DNA from: Mikania micrantha
Taxonomy: Eukaryota > Streptophyta > Magnoliopsida > Asterales > Asteraceae
Length of the DNA stretch: 64,000 nucleotides
Direction of reading: 5' to 3'
NCBI GenBank assembly: GCA_009363875.1
Contig: CM018697.1
Span: 48,873,484-48,937,483 of the forward strand
Positions 1 through 10,545 of this stretch are shown here, piece after piece. The position numbers were made by a program, and so were the translations under genes. The notes beneath the pieces were generated by a model that was not told where the DNA came from, did no database searches, and saw only the letters and a list, made by a program, of their open reading frames with translations. Position 1 is the stretch's first letter. Each line of letters begins with the position of its first letter.

Positions 1-1920
1 AACGAGGATGATGAGGATGCCTATCTCGAATGGGTTAAATATGTCGAGGATTCGGTACAAGTCTCTTGCCTAATGTTGGCAAGTATGACTACCGAACTCC
101 AAAAGGAGTATGAGCTCCACGGGGCTTATGACATGATTACCCAATTGAAGGAAACGTTCCTTCAACAAGCAAGGGTAGAAAGGTTCGAAACTGCTCGAGC
201 ACTTCATGCATGTCGTATGGAAGAAACCCAATCGGTTTCATCATATGTACTTAAGATGAAAAGCCACATTGATCGCCTCGAAAGGCTAAATTGTCCCGTC
301 TCGAAAGAGTTGGCAACGGATTTGATCCTCAACTCTTTGTCAAAAAGGTTTGACAACTTTGTCATGAACTATAACATGAACGGATGGGACAAGAGCGTTG
401 GTGAACTTCACTCAATGCTCAAAACTGCTGAGGCTGCAATGGGTAAAAAGGTTTTACCCGTTCTCAATATCAATGAAGGGGCTAACAAGAAAAGGCAGCA
501 TCCCGAACCTAAGGCAAATGTTGCCAAAGGTAAAGGGTACTCAAAGGGAAAAGGGAAGGGTAAGGCTAAAGTGGAACCACCAAAACCCAAAGAAAAGAAG
601 CAAAAGGTTGCTGCAAATGACCCATGCTTTAAGTGTGGTGAGATAGGACATTGGATGAGGAATTGTCCAGTCTATCTCAAAGAGTTGAAAGAAAAGAGGG
701 ATGCAGGGCAAACCTCAGGTACAACTTTCATGATTCATATTGATCTTAATGTTATTTCCTCTAACACATGGGTACTGGATACCGGATGTGGAACTCATAT
801 TTGCAATTTGTTGCAGGGGTTCAAAAGAAGTAAGGACTTCAAGAAAGGAGATGTTAGCCTCTTCATGGGCAATGGAGCAACAGTTCAAGTTGAAGCCCGA
901 GGAGACTATACATTAAAACTTCCAAGTGGTTTGGAAGTAATTTTGAGAAATGTTTTGTATGCTCCTAGTTTGACTAGAAACATTATTTCTGTTTCCATTT
1001 TAAGACAATATGGTTATGGTTTTAAATTTATTGAAAATGATATTCATGTTTCTTTAAATGATGTGTTTTATTTCAAAGCTATTCCTTTAAATGGTATTTA
1101 TGAATTGGTTCATGATAATGCATTGAATGATAGCCCATTGTACCAAGCAACCACCAAGAAACTCAAAATGGATTTGAGTGAGACCTATTTATGGCATTGT
1201 CGCCTTGGACATATAAACAAGAAACGTATAGAAACACTTCAAGTGAATGGTCTCTTGAAAACGAATCAAAATGATTCATTTGATATATGTGAATCTTGTT
1301 TACAAGGCCAAATGACCAAAGCCCCCTTAAATAGAATTAATGAAAGGGCCAAGGATTTATTAGGAATCATACATTCGGATGTATGCGGTCCTTTTAAACC
1401 AATAAGTAGGAATGGTGAAAGATACTTCATTACCTTTACCGATGACTATAGTCGTTATGGGTACGTGTACTTGTTAAGACACAAAGATGAAGCTTTTGAA
1501 ACGTTCAAAATCTTTAAGAATGAAGTAGAAAATCAACTCAACAAGTCAATTAAAATTCTTCGAACCGATAGAGGAGGTGAATACCTAAGTGATGCCTTTC
1601 AAGAGCATCTAAGAAGTTGTGGGATCATCTCACAACTCTCTCCACCTGGAACACCGCAACATAACTGTGTGTCTGAAAGGAGAAACCGAACCTTATTGGA
1701 TATGGTTCGTTCTATGATGGCTAGAAGCACACTACCTTTATCATTTTGGGGTTTCGCTTTGCTCTCTGCAGCCCGTATTTTAAATATGGCACCAACCAAG
1801 AAAGTTGAAAGGACACCTTATGAAATATGGCATGGAAAGACTCCATCGCTATCATATTTAAGGGTATGGGGTTGTGAGGTTTATGTTAAACAACATGTTC
1901 CAAACAAACTAGAAGCCTGA
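1..1920 (+). CDS. C1 gag-protease-integrase part of the copia polyprotein, stopped by one in-frame TGA
   Basis: The reading frame is open from base 1, so the true start lies upstream. Counting from the Met codon at 73: a copia-type gag domain fills about residues 1-125; a basic Lys-Gly linker follows; a CCHC zinc knuckle is at 185-199 (C185, C188, H193, C198); the protease motif Asp-Thr-Gly is at 236-238. The integrase has a His/Cys zinc region (H375, H380, C406, C409) and a DDE core at D436, D499 and E535, with the normal spacing of 35 residues between the last two. Translation ends at the TGA at 1918-1920. The same frame continues with typical copia sequence, so this is a point nonsense mutation in a gag-pol gene. 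CGA (Arg) to TGA is the likely change, because Arg is common there. Confidence 0.92.
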   Translation, partial: NEDDEDAYLEWVKYVEDSVQVSCLMLASMTTELQKEYELHGAYDMITQLKETFLQQARVERFETARALHACRMEETQSVSSYVLKMKSHIDRLERLNCPVSKELATDLILNSLSKRFDNFVMNYNMNGWDKSVGELHSMLKTAEAAMGKKVLPVLNINEGANKKRQHPEPKANVAKGKGYSKGKGKGKAKVEPPKPKEKKQKVAANDPCFKCGEIGHWMRNCPVYLKELKEKRDAGQTSGTTFMIHIDLNVISSNTWVLDTGCGTHICNLLQGFKRSKDFKKGDVSLFMGNGATVQVEARGDYTLKLPSGLEVILRNVLYAPSLTRNIISVSILRQYGYGFKFIENDIHVSLNDVFYFKAIPLNGIYELVHDNALNDSPLYQATTKKLKMDLSETYLWHCRLGHINKKRIETLQVNGLLKTNQNDSFDICESCLQGQMTKAPLNRINERAKDLLGIIHSDVCGPFKPISRNGERYFITFTDDYSRYGYVYLLRHKDEAFETFKIFKNEVENQLNKSIKILRTDRGGEYLSDAFQEHLRSCGIISQLSPPGTPQHNCVSERRNRTLLDMVRSMMARSTLPLSFWGFALLSAARILNMAPTKKVERTPYEIWHGKTPSLSYLRVWGCEVYVKQHVPNKLEA

Positions 1921-3840
1921 TCCGCTAAGTGTATCTTTGTTGGATATCCTAGAGATTCTATGGGATATTATTTCTATGATCCAACCGAGCAAAGAGTATT
2001 CATTGCTCGAAAAGGGGAGTTCATGGAAACTAAGTTTCTCATGGAGGAAACTAGTTGTAGAACAGTGGAACTTGAGGAGGATCAAGAACCGCAACCCGAT
2101 ACACGTTTGGTTGATACTAGCACTCAACAAAAGGTTGTTGAAAATGATCAAATGGTTGATCAACGTACACAAAACGTTCGTACATCTGGTAGAATAAGCA
2201 ATCCACCTGAAAGATATGGATTTTTCATGGATGGATGCTATGTGGTAGATTCGGATGAACCGACCACATACCGAGATGCAATGTCCAATCCAGATTGTGA
2301 CAAATGGGTCGAAGCCATGAACGTTGAGATGCAATCTATGTATGACAACCAAGTTTGGGAACTGGTTGTACCACCTCTTAACTCCAAATTAGTTGGAAGT
2401 AAGTGGGTTTTCAAGAAGAAAACAGACAAGCATGGAAACTTGGATACTTATAAAGCTACACTTGTAGCAAAAGGTTTCACTCAAACTCAAGGGGTTGATT
2501 ATGATGAAACTTTTTCGCCTGTGGCGATGCTAAAGTCTATTAGGATATTATTTGCTATAGCTGCACATTATGATTATGAGGTATGGCAAATGGATGTCAA
2601 AACGGCTTTCCTAAATGGACATCTTGAGGAAGATGTCTATATGGCTCAGCCTGATGGTTTTATCGATCCTAAACATCCCAATAAGGTATGCAAGTTAAAG
2701 AAGTCAATCTATGGATTGAAACAAGCATCAAGGAGATGGAATCAACGTTTTGATGAGGAAATACAAAAGTATGGATTCATCAAGAACGCTGATGAAGCAT
2801 GTGTATATAAGAAAGCTAGTGGGAGCATCATTACCTTCTTAGTATTATATGTCGATGACATTTTACTATTTGGGAATGACATTCCAACCATGGAAGGTGT
2901 AAAAACCTGGCTTGGAAGTCGTTTTTCCATTAAGGATCTTGGAGAAGCCGCCTATATTTTGGGAATAAAGATCTATAGGGATATATCTAGGCGGTTGATA
3001 GGCTTAAACCAAAGTGCATACATTGACAAAATCTTGAAAAGGTTCAAGATGGAAAACTCTAAGAAAGGTCTGGTACCTATTCAAAGAGGGACAATATTGA
3101 GTGCTTCTCAATGTCCAAGCTCAAAGGATGAGCAAGAGAAAATGAAAGAAATCCCATATGCTTCGGCTATAGGATCCATCATGTATGCAATGATATGCAC
3201 TAGGCCGGACGTGTCATGCGCTTTGAGCATGACAAGTAGATACCAGCAAAATCCTAGTGATAGTCATTGGATGGCTGTCAAAAGCATACTAAAGTACCTG
3301 AGAAGGACTAGAGATATGTTTCTTATCTATGGATCTGGTGAAGAGGAACTCGTTGTAAAGGGTTACACGGATGCGAGTTTTCAAACCAATAGAGATGATT
3401 CTCGATCGCAATCGGGTTGTGTCTTCATTCTAAATGGAGGAGCTGTTTCCTGGAAAAGCTCAAAACAAGACGTCGTAGCATTGTCCACTACAGAATCGGA
3501 ATACATCGCTGCTTCAATAGCAGCACAGGAAGCTGCTTGGTTGAAGAAGTTCATATCCGATCTCGGGGTTGTTCCTTCCATTCAGGATCCCCTAGAGATC
3601 TTTTATGATAACGAGGGTGCGATTGCTCAAATCAAGGAACCTCGTAGCCATCAAAAGACGAGGCACATTGAACGTAGATTCAACTACATAAGGGATGAAG
3701 TTGAAAAAGGAAAGATATGTATTCGCAAAGTTCACACCGATCAAAACATTGTGGATCCACTCACGAAGCTCCTTGAAAGGCCAAAGCATGAGGGTCATAC
3801 TTGTGGCATGGGACTTCGATATTCTAGTGATTGGATTTGA
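1921..3840 (+). CDS. C1 reverse transcriptase-RNase H part of the copia polyprotein
   Basis: This is the same frame as the upstream half, after the single TGA; the first internal Met is at 1960. It carries the copia RVT_2 domain: the WVFKKK entry motif, the QMDVKTAFLNG block, the YGLKQA block and the catalytic YVDD at 2848-2859. RNase H follows, with DASF and STTESEY motifs, and the protein ends near the usual copia C-terminus at 3838-3840. No frameshift is visible over 626 residues from Met 1960. Without suppression of the TGA, RT would not be made as part of gag-pol. The near-intact state suggests recent activity. Confidence 0.92.
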   Translation, partial: SAKCIFVGYPRDSMGYYFYDPTEQRVFIARKGEFMETKFLMEETSCRTVELEEDQEPQPDTRLVDTSTQQKVVENDQMVDQRTQNVRTSGRISNPPERYGFFMDGCYVVDSDEPTTYRDAMSNPDCDKWVEAMNVEMQSMYDNQVWELVVPPLNSKLVGSKWVFKKKTDKHGNLDTYKATLVAKGFTQTQGVDYDETFSPVAMLKSIRILFAIAAHYDYEVWQMDVKTAFLNGHLEEDVYMAQPDGFIDPKHPNKVCKLKKSIYGLKQASRRWNQRFDEEIQKYGFIKNADEACVYKKASGSIITFLVLYVDDILLFGNDIPTMEGVKTWLGSRFSIKDLGEAAYILGIKIYRDISRRLIGLNQSAYIDKILKRFKMENSKKGLVPIQRGTILSASQCPSSKDEQEKMKEIPYASAIGSIMYAMICTRPDVSCALSMTSRYQQNPSDSHWMAVKSILKYLRRTRDMFLIYGSGEEELVVKGYTDASFQTNRDDSRSQSGCVFILNGGAVSWKSSKQDVVALSTTESEYIAASIAAQEAAWLKKFISDLGVVPSIQDPLEIFYDNEGAIAQIKEPRSHQKTRHIERRFNYIRDEVEKGKICIRKVHTDQNIVDPLTKLLERPKHEGHTCGMGLRYSSDWI

Positions 3841-4510
3841 TCATATGTTGTACTTAAATGTTGGAAACTTTTGATTATTTGAATGAATTATTTGGTTATA
3901 ATGTTTCATATAATATTCCAATTTTGCATGTTTAATCCGTGAATAAGTTAATTATTCTAAATGTCCGTAGTCATTCATACTTGTGGGAACAAGCATGAGG
4001 GTAAGACTATTATGAACCTGGATTGGTGGATATCCATAAGGTATGAATATAAAGCAAGCTTGCTACCAATGTTCATAGATATTTGTGAGGTACAAATATT
4101 GGACTGACCCGCTCTCTAACATTACTGCATGGAATCTTAATGATTTGATCATAAGTAATTTTGAGTAAAGGTGAATATCGTTTTTATCCTCAGACCTGAG
4201 ATACATATTGGGTCTTGATATTCATCAAGTATTATACCTTGACTTAGTTCTTCGCTGTTCTGAAACATGGCAGTACATAAGGCTAAGCTCAGGTGTGGTA
4301 CAAGGTGATAGTGAGAGACGTATGTAGTCAAGATGGAATTTGTCCCTCTTATTCGTTGAGAGTAAGATGTCTAAGGCCTGTTAAAGTCAAATCATAAGAG
4401 AATGATCACTCTATGTCTCTAGATTTTGACATGACATCTGTGACAAAAGGATAAATGATTGATTCATCTAAAACATTACAAGTAAGGAACTTGAAGAAGA
4501 TGATGTTATT
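3841..4510 (+). other. C1 3' non-coding spacer, left half
   Basis: This lies between the pol stop and the R1 insertion. It has stops in all frames and no recognisable domain. It belongs to the untranslated stretch before the copia polypurine tract, which resumes at 9578 beyond R1. Confidence 0.8.
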
Positions 4511-4515
4511 GAATG
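4511..4515. repeat. Target site duplication GAATG, left copy, of R1
   Basis: GAATG directly precedes the LTR start (TGATAG). It recurs at 9573-9577 directly after the other LTR (ending TATCA). A perfect 5-bp duplication is what gypsy integrases produce. Confidence 0.93.
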
Positions 4516-4867
4516 TGATAGAGACAACGAAACAGAATAGAGGATTCTCTATTAATTGGCCTGATTCGAGATAGGCAATCTCCCAAACAACATAAAGTTA
4601 ATAAAAGTAAAATTACAAAGACAAGAACATCAAACAGAAATTACTAAACTTAAACCAAAACTCCAAAACTACTAGTCGGTTATTTCCTTGTTTTCAGCTC
4701 CACTAATCCCATAGAATCCTACAGCCTCACGTAGTGGATGAAATGGGTCAAAGCATGCCCCATACAGTAAATCCAAATACTCCAAGTTAATTAATTTCGA
4801 CCCATCATTTAATCGCCCAGCTTTATTCTTCCTTGAATAAACTTGTATAGGTTTAGGAATCGTATCA
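4516..4867 (-). repeat. R1 3' LTR (left on the plus strand)
   Basis: 352 bp, bounded on the plus strand by TGATAG and TATCA, and identical to 9221-9572 except for two substitutions. It also encodes the last 64 residues of the R1 polyprotein, whose stop is at 4672-4674. Confidence 0.96.
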
Positions 4868-7800
4868 ATACTACCCTCTCGGAAAAACGACTTGTCCTCA
4901 AGTCGAAAGTAAGGATACTGTGCTGCCAAAAGATCATAATCTTCCCAAGTGGCTTCCTCGTGTGGACGTGTAGCCCATAAAATCAACAATTCAAGAGTAG
5001 AATGACCATTGGCATGCTGCCAACGGTGAGCTAACACTTGAGCCGGTTGTAAATCCATCTGCCAATCTCTGGTAATTGGTAAAGGAGGAATAGGAGAAGT
5101 AGGAATAGGACCTTTAGCTGGTTTCAATAAAGAAACATGGAAGACTGGATGGACTCGTGAATCAGCTGGTAAAGCAAGTTCATAAGCCACTTTGCCCACC
5201 TTTTTAGTGATAAAATAAGGTCCAAAAAACCTTGGGGAAAGTTTTTCACAGCGTTTTTTGGAAAGGCTACGCTGGCGATAAGGTTGGATTCGCAAAACAA
5301 CAGCATCACCCACCTCAAAAGAAAGATCACGTCGTTTCTGGTCGGCTTGAGACTTCATGCGATCTTGAGCTTTCTGAAGATTGGAGCGAAGGACCTGCAA
5401 CATGTCATCTCTGGTAAGTAGCTGCTGCTCTAACTCTTCATTTTGAGTGTTACCAAAAACATAAGGGTACAAAGGTGGTGGATCACGGCCATAAACCACA
5501 TTAAAGGGGGTGGTGTGGGCTGATGAATGTAAACCAGTATTGTAAGAATACTCAGCCCAAGCCAAAAAAAAACTCCATTTGGAAGGCTGTTCATGAGCAA
5601 AACAGCGAAGATAGGCTTCAAGACAACGGTTGACCACCTCCGTTTGACCGTCCGTTTGAGGGTGGTAGCTAGTGCTCATTTTGAGTGAAGTGTGACCCAG
5701 CCGAAAAAGCTCCTGCCAAAAATGGCTAAGAAAAATTGTGTCGCGGTCGGACACTATTGAACGGGGAAATCCATGGAGTCGAACAATTTCTTTGACAAAC
5801 AAAGCTGCTACACTCTTGGCCGTGAATGGATGAGATAAAGGTAGGAAGTGCGAATATTTACTCAACCTGTCTACCACCACCAAAATCGTATCAAAACGAT
5901 TTGAAATAGGTAAGCCGACAATAAAATCCAAGGAAATATCTTCCCAAATCCTTTGTGGAATTGGTAAAGGCTGTAAGAGTCCGGCTGGAGACAGAGTCTC
6001 ATACTTCTGCTGTTGACAAGTGAGGCATTGTTGGACATGTGAACGGACATCTTGCTTGAGGAAGGGCCAAAAGAACTGCAAGGAAATCCGTCGATATGTT
6101 TTTAAGAACCCGCCATGACCAGCAATAGGTGAGTTGTGTCCCTCGTGTAAAATAGATTGTCGAATAGCTGGAACATCCGGAATGACCACACGACCCTTGT
6201 AAAGTAAGAGGCTGTTAACCAGAGAAAAATTTGGGACCGAGGAAGGATCGTGTGAAAGCTTTTGAAGTATAGTGCGTGTGTAGGCATCCTCCTGCAAACC
6301 TGCAATTACATCATCAAATAACACACTATTTGGGAGCACCAATGTGCATAAATGAGCTGTGGATGGGCGGCGAGATAACGCATCAGCCCCACGATTCTCC
6401 TTTCCCGATTTGTGAAGAATAGAAAAATCATATGGCATGAGCTTAAGAAGAAGCCTTTGCTGCTCAACAGTAGTGACACGTTGTTCAAGTAAGAATTTGA
6501 GTGTGTAATGATCGGTCTTGATAAAGAAATGTCGACCCATCAAATAGTGATGCCATTTTTGGACAGCCAATACCAAAGCCAATAACTCCCTATCGTAGGC
6601 AGATTTCAACTTGTTATTCGTGGAAAATCCCTTGCTAAAATAAGCAACAGGATGGCCCTCCTGAATGAGAATGGCACCAACCCCTTCCGATGATGCATCA
6701 CACTCAACAACAAATGGTTGTGAAAAATCGGGTAGACGAAGCACAGGAGCCGAAAGTAAAGCCTTCTTAAGAGTTTCAAAAGCAAGGGAAGCGGATTCCC
6801 CCCATTTAAAACCATCTTTTTTCGTAAGCATGGTTAAGGGCCGGGCTATGATACCATAGTGCTTGACAAACCGCCTATAATACCCCGTAAGGCCTAAGAA
6901 TCCTCGGACTTCACGAACATTCTTGGGGACAGGCCATGATTCTACAGCTGAAACCTTATCTTGATCCACTTGAACACCTTCTTTGGACACCATGTGGCCA
7001 AGGAACAACACACGGTTCTGTCCAAAACAACATTTGGAAGCTTTGGCCAGAAACTGATGTGTAAGCAGTGAATTGAGGACAGTTCTGAGGTGTTGAATGT
7101 GGTGGTCCATAGTATCACTATAAACCAGTATGTCATCAAAAAACACTAGAACAAACTGCCTCAAAAATGGCCTAAAAAGATCGTTCATAGCAGATTGGAA
7201 AGTGGAGGGGGTGTTAGTCAACCCGAAAGGCATTACCTTAAATTCATAGTGACCCGAGTGGGTTCTAAAAGCTGTCTTCTCGATATCTGATGGGTTAACT
7301 CTGATCTGGTAATACCCCGACCGCAGATCTATCTTGGAAAAGATGCTGGCCCCATACAACTCATCTAGAAGTTCATCAATATTAGGGATTGGGTACTTAT
7401 CTGCCACTGTGATCTTGTTTAATGCCCGGTAATCCACACACATACGCCATGAGGAATCCTTCTTCTTAACCAATAGAACCGGACTAGAATAGGGACTAGT
7501 GCTGGGTTGTATAAATCCGGCGGTTAATAGGGCCTCAACTTGTCTTTCAATTTCAGATTTTTGGGCATGTGGGTAACGGTAAGGTCGGATATTAGGTGAG
7601 GAGGAATTCGGTAGAAGGGGTATGGAATGGTAATGGGATCGGAAAGGAGGTAAGGATGAAGGTTCTTGGAAAAGGGTTTCAAAAGAATCAATTAAGGGCT
7701 GTAAGGGAGGTGGAGTTACTGTGTTGGTGTCGGCTTCAATAGATAGATGCTGAAAGGCAGCAGATCTTTGGGGCCCCGAGGGAACTCCTTGTAACTTATA

Positions 7801-9180
7801 TTGTTGCCCATCGATTGTGAAAATGAGGAACATTTCGTTCCAATTTGCTTGGATTGTGTTCAACGAAGATAACCATTGTATTCCCAAAACGGCATCTGCT
7901 CCCCCGATAGAAAAAGGATAAAAATCCTGTTTGATCTTTAATTCCGAAAGCTGCAGTTGAATATCTCTACAGACACGACTGCAACGAATGATGTCACCAT
8001 TCCCAATTTGAACCCCAAAAGGATTCACCACTTGTGTCAGCAAATTGAGTTCATGTACCAATATATCTGAGATAAAATTATGGGTGGAACCACTATCTAT
8101 CAAAATGAGAACCTCTGTTGATTTAAGAATCCCGTGTACCTTCATGGTAGTGGTGTGTGATTTTCCAAAGATGGCATGCAAACTTATTTCTGCCATTTCT
8201 TCAGGGGTATCCTCTGGTTCCTTTTCATTTGTGATGGTTAAGGGTTCCTGCTCCTCTTCAGCTTCTAGTAATTTGAAGGTTCCCGCTCTGCATCGATGAC
8301 CCGGACCGTATTTGTCCCCACAGCGGAAACATTCCCCTCTGAAGAATCGGGCTTGTTTCTCAGGGTCGGTAATTCGTGACTGCGGTTTGGAGTCGGGTTT
8401 ATTTGGGTGGCTGGAGGTGTGGGAATTTGGCGAAAACGGTTTTGCTTCGGGTTTCAGGCTGCTGTTGAATGGTTTAGTGGGTTTCAGGGTGCTTAATTTG
8501 GATTCGAACTCTAAGGCTAGGCTCATTGCTTTGTACACGGTTCGCGGCTTGTGGATCCTGACATCTGATTTCAATTCCTCCTTAAGACCATGGATGAAAA
8601 CCCCTAATAGGCAGTGATCGGGCCAGTCGACCACCCAGGATACCCGTTTTGTAAACTCCTGGCGATACTCATGCACGCTACCCGTCTGTCGCACGCTGAT
8701 AAGGTATTCGTCTGGGTTTTGAAACTCTGGTGGCCCGTAATGTTTTTGAAAAGCTTGGGTTAATTCATCCCAGTAAGTGATTACCTGTTCAGTAGACAAC
8801 CACGAATAAAGATCCAAGGCATCATCTTCTAGGTGCATCGCAGCCACATCCACTTTTTCCTCTTCCGACGTATTGTAAAATCGAAAGTATTTCTCTGCTT
8901 TCAAAATCCAGCCCCTGGGATCTCCTCCGCTAAACGTGGGGAAGTCGATTTTGTGATAAGGCCGCCGGTTATTGAAGAAGCTGGATTCCCCATCCTCCTG
9001 TCGGTTGCTACCTGCTCCGCCCTTCTCCTTGTTTGCGAACTGTCGCTTCAAATTGTTAAGATCTTCTTTCCATGCTTCCATCGATTCAAGTTTCCTCATG
9101 ATGGCGGTTAATTGATTTGTCATCTGACCAGCATTTGGATCGGGCACGCTGCCACTGCCTTCACTCCGGGTATTCACCAT
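4672..9180 (-). CDS. R1 gag-pol polyprotein with chromodomain, intact
   Basis: The start is taken as the ATG at 9180-9178, the first one after the primer site. The frame is open upstream into the LTR, but that part precedes or overlaps the primer site. The product is 1502 residues: gag about 75-235; zinc knuckle C284, C287, H295, C297; protease Asp-Ser-Gly at 362-364; RT with the catalytic FDDI motif (D682, D683); RNase H with the ECDAS motif (about 826-830); integrase zinc region near 1015-1055; DDE core D1085, D1145, E1181 (last two separated by 35 residues); and a chromodomain at about 1380-1425 with the EATWE motif. No stop or frameshift is seen. Such chromodomains bind modified histone tails and steer integration, as known for chromoviruses. 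The C-terminal end is read from the 3' LTR. Confidence 0.95.
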   Translation of the reverse strand: MVNTRSEGSGSVPDPNAGQMTNQLTAIMRKLESMEAWKEDLNNLKRQFANKEKGGAGSNRQEDGESSFFNNRRPYHKIDFPTFSGGDPRGWILKAEKYFRFYNTSEEEKVDVAAMHLEDDALDLYSWLSTEQVITYWDELTQAFQKHYGPPEFQNPDEYLISVRQTGSVHEYRQEFTKRVSWVVDWPDHCLLGVFIHGLKEELKSDVRIHKPRTVYKAMSLALEFESKLSTLKPTKPFNSSLKPEAKPFSPNSHTSSHPNKPDSKPQSRITDPEKQARFFRGECFRCGDKYGPGHRCRAGTFKLLEAEEEQEPLTITNEKEPEDTPEEMAEISLHAIFGKSHTTTMKVHGILKSTEVLILIDSGSTHNFISDILVHELNLLTQVVNPFGVQIGNGDIIRCSRVCRDIQLQLSELKIKQDFYPFSIGGADAVLGIQWLSSLNTIQANWNEMFLIFTIDGQQYKLQGVPSGPQRSAAFQHLSIEADTNTVTPPPLQPLIDSFETLFQEPSSLPPFRSHYHSIPLLPNSSSPNIRPYRYPHAQKSEIERQVEALLTAGFIQPSTSPYSSPVLLVKKKDSSWRMCVDYRALNKITVADKYPIPNIDELLDELYGASIFSKIDLRSGYYQIRVNPSDIEKTAFRTHSGHYEFKVMPFGLTNTPSTFQSAMNDLFRPFLRQFVLVFFDDILVYSDTMDHHIQHLRTVLNSLLTHQFLAKASKCCFGQNRVLFLGHMVSKEGVQVDQDKVSAVESWPVPKNVREVRGFLGLTGYYRRFVKHYGIIARPLTMLTKKDGFKWGESASLAFETLKKALLSAPVLRLPDFSQPFVVECDASSEGVGAILIQEGHPVAYFSKGFSTNNKLKSAYDRELLALVLAVQKWHHYLMGRHFFIKTDHYTLKFLLEQRVTTVEQQRLLLKLMPYDFSILHKSGKENRGADALSRRPSTAHLCTLVLPNSVLFDDVIAGLQEDAYTRTILQKLSHDPSSVPNFSLVNSLLLYKGRVVIPDVPAIRQSILHEGHNSPIAGHGGFLKTYRRISLQFFWPFLKQDVRSHVQQCLTCQQQKYETLSPAGLLQPLPIPQRIWEDISLDFIVGLPISNRFDTILVVVDRLSKYSHFLPLSHPFTAKSVAALFVKEIVRLHGFPRSIVSDRDTIFLSHFWQELFRLGHTSLKMSTSYHPQTDGQTEVVNRCLEAYLRCFAHEQPSKWSFFLAWAEYSYNTGLHSSAHTTPFNVVYGRDPPPLYPYVFGNTQNEELEQQLLTRDDMLQVLRSNLQKAQDRMKSQADQKRRDLSFEVGDAVVLRIQPYRQRSLSKKRCEKLSPRFFGPYFITKKVGKVAYELALPADSRVHPVFHVSLLKPAKGPIPTSPIPPLPITRDWQMDLQPAQVLAHRWQHANGHSTLELLILWATRPHEEATWEDYDLLAAQYPYFRLEDKSFFREGSIDTIPKPIQVYSRKNKAGRLNDGSKLINLEYLDLLYGACFDPFHPLREAVGFYGISGAENKEITD
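4868..4882 (-). promoter_or_regulatory. R1 polypurine tract next to the 3' LTR
   Basis: On the minus strand the sequence CCGAGAGGGTAGTAT abuts the LTR start TGATAC. It lies inside the coding frame, so the plus-strand primer site of reverse transcription overlaps the gene. Confidence 0.75.
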
Positions 9181-9202
9181 CTTCCTGCCTTCTTCTTCGT
9201 TT

Positions 9203-9218
9203 CCCGGCAATGGAACCA
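9203..9218 (-). promoter_or_regulatory. R1 primer binding site, probably for tRNA-Glu
   Basis: On the minus strand TGGTTCCATTGCCGGG begins two bases after the 5' LTR. Its complement on the plus strand ends in GGAACCA. It matches, from memory, the 3' end of plant tRNA-Glu (CCCGGCAACGGAA plus CCA) with one mismatch. It does not match the common initiator-Met site. Confidence 0.65.
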
Positions 9219-9220
9219 AA

Positions 9221-9572
9221 TGATAGAGACAACGAAACAGAATAGAGGATTCTCTATTAATTGGCCTGCTTCGAGATAGGCAATCTCCCAAACAACATAA
9301 AGTTAATAAAAGTAAAATTACAAAGACAAGAACATCAAACAGAAATTACTAAACTTAAACCAAAACTCCAAAACTACTAGTCGGTTATTTCCTTGTTTTC
9401 AGCTCCACTAATCCCATAGAATCCTGCAGCCTCACGTAGTGGATGAAATGGGTCAAAGCATGCCCCATACAGTAAATCCAAATACTCCAAGTTAATTAAT
9501 TTCGACCCATCATTTAATCGCCCAGCTTTATTCTTCCTTGAATAAACTTGTATAGGTTTAGGAATCGTATCA
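9221..9572 (-). repeat. R1 5' LTR (right on the plus strand)
   Basis: 352 bp, bounded by TGATAG and TATCA on the plus strand. An ORF at 9377-9589 on the minus strand is only the copy of the LTR-encoded C-terminus and is not a separate gene. Confidence 0.96.
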
Positions 9573-9577
9573 GAATG
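9573..9577. repeat. Target site duplication GAATG, right copy, of R1
   Basis: Perfect match to 4511-4515. Confidence 0.93.
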
Positions 9578-9671
9578 GCACTTAGTCATACGTATTAGGG
9601 GTAGTAAACCGTTGCTAGGCGGTATTTACTGCTTGCATCAATTTTCTATGTATCATGTGCAAGTGGGAGAT
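9578..9671 (+). other. C1 3' spacer, right half, with polypurine tract
   Basis: This continues the untranslated region of C1 interrupted by R1. The last bases, AAGTGGGAGAT at 9661-9671, are a typical copia plus-strand primer tract directly before the LTR. Confidence 0.85.
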
Positions 9672-10545
9672 TGTTGGTTCTATCTGCCCAAGAGACATAA
9701 TAAATTGATGTGGCTAGTATGTTGTGATCCAAGTCGGGTCATACCCAATAACAAACTAGACAGACACCTACTATATTTATTTGATTGATATGATCAATTA
9801 ATTAAATAACAACACTTAGAAAAAATTGTGTTTTCTAAATAGAAGCACTTGTGAAATTAATAGATTACTTGGGTAATTTATTTATGAGAGATAACTTTAT
9901 TTTGTTATTTAATTGGTTAAATAACATTTATAAAGTTTAAACAAAATGTAGCAAGTAACCTAAGTTAGTTAAAAGTGAAATGGTAAAAGTGAAATGGTAA
10001 AAGATAAAGTGGAAAGTATCTCATTGGTGAAGAGATGCATGGCCCATGAGTGGTCAATCCCACACATGCTTTACTACCTTTTTAACTAACCAATCATAAG
10101 ACATGCAATTACACATTTTCCCATACAGTATCTCTCACACAATAAAAATGAACTCTCTCATCTTCTCTCATTGCAATTTTCGGCCAAAAACCAAGAGCAA
10201 GAGAAAAAGAGTTTTGTGGTTCTTCTATGTTGTTCAATCCTAGCACACCTTGGTGTTTGTTGTAGGTTTGTGGGTATACAAGCTTGTGGTCTTCATCCTT
10301 TGGAGATTTCATTCAAGAATCATCATCTATTTCAAGAATCACACCCTCTAGAGGAGGAGGTAGTTTTCTTGTTTCTAACTATGTTTGTTTGTAAGCATGA
10401 ACATCCTCATATGGATCCTTTGATTCGGGTTAATCATAAATGGTTTATGAACATTTTAAAACAAGTTTTAAACTACTAATATCCGCTGCGTTTTTACATT
10501 TTAAAATGGTTAAAATGGCTTTGATAAACTTGTTAAAACCCAACA
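9672..10545 (+). repeat. C1 3' LTR
   Basis: 874 bp, starting TGTTGG right after the purine tract and ending CCAACA, a perfect short terminal inverted repeat. The partner LTR is outside the window. The right edge is confirmed because gypsy integrase code resumes immediately at 10546. Confidence 0.88.

Larger units (their letters stand above)
4516..9572 (-). mobile_element. Complete Ty3/gypsy chromovirus R1 (Reina-like), inserted in C1
   Basis: The element is 5057 bp, with two 352-bp LTRs (4516-4867 and 9221-9572), a perfect GAATG duplication, a primer site next to the 5' LTR, a purine tract next to the 3' LTR and one uninterrupted gag-pol frame. The short total length, short LTRs, single ORF and C-terminal chromodomain fit the Reina lineage of chromoviruses. 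The LTRs differ at two positions only (A/C at 4564 and A/G at 4720 relative to the other copy), so the insertion is young. It is antisense to its host C1. Confidence 0.96.
1..10545 (+). mobile_element. Ty1/copia LTR retrotransposon C1, left end outside window, split by gypsy element R1
   Basis: The frame is open from base 1 and encodes gag, protease, integrase, reverse transcriptase and RNase H in copia order. The 5' LTR lies outside the window. The element's 3' spacer is broken at 4515/4516 by R1 and resumes at 9578. A purine tract (9661-9671) leads into a 3' LTR at 9672-10545 bounded by TGTTGG and CCAACA. To the right the sequence continues as gypsy integrase code, so C1 landed inside another retroelement (R2). 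The five bases after the LTR, CCTTC, would be its target duplication, but the left copy is not visible. The copia lineage cannot be fixed without a tree. Confidence 0.93.

Noticed and set aside
9181..9291. Upstream Met at 9291 as the start of R1 gag-pol
   Set aside because: That Met is in the LTR and the frame would cross the primer binding site. The first ATG after the primer site is at 9180.
9377..9589. Separate small gene on the minus strand
   Set aside because: It is the R1 5' LTR copy of the LTR-encoded polyprotein tail.
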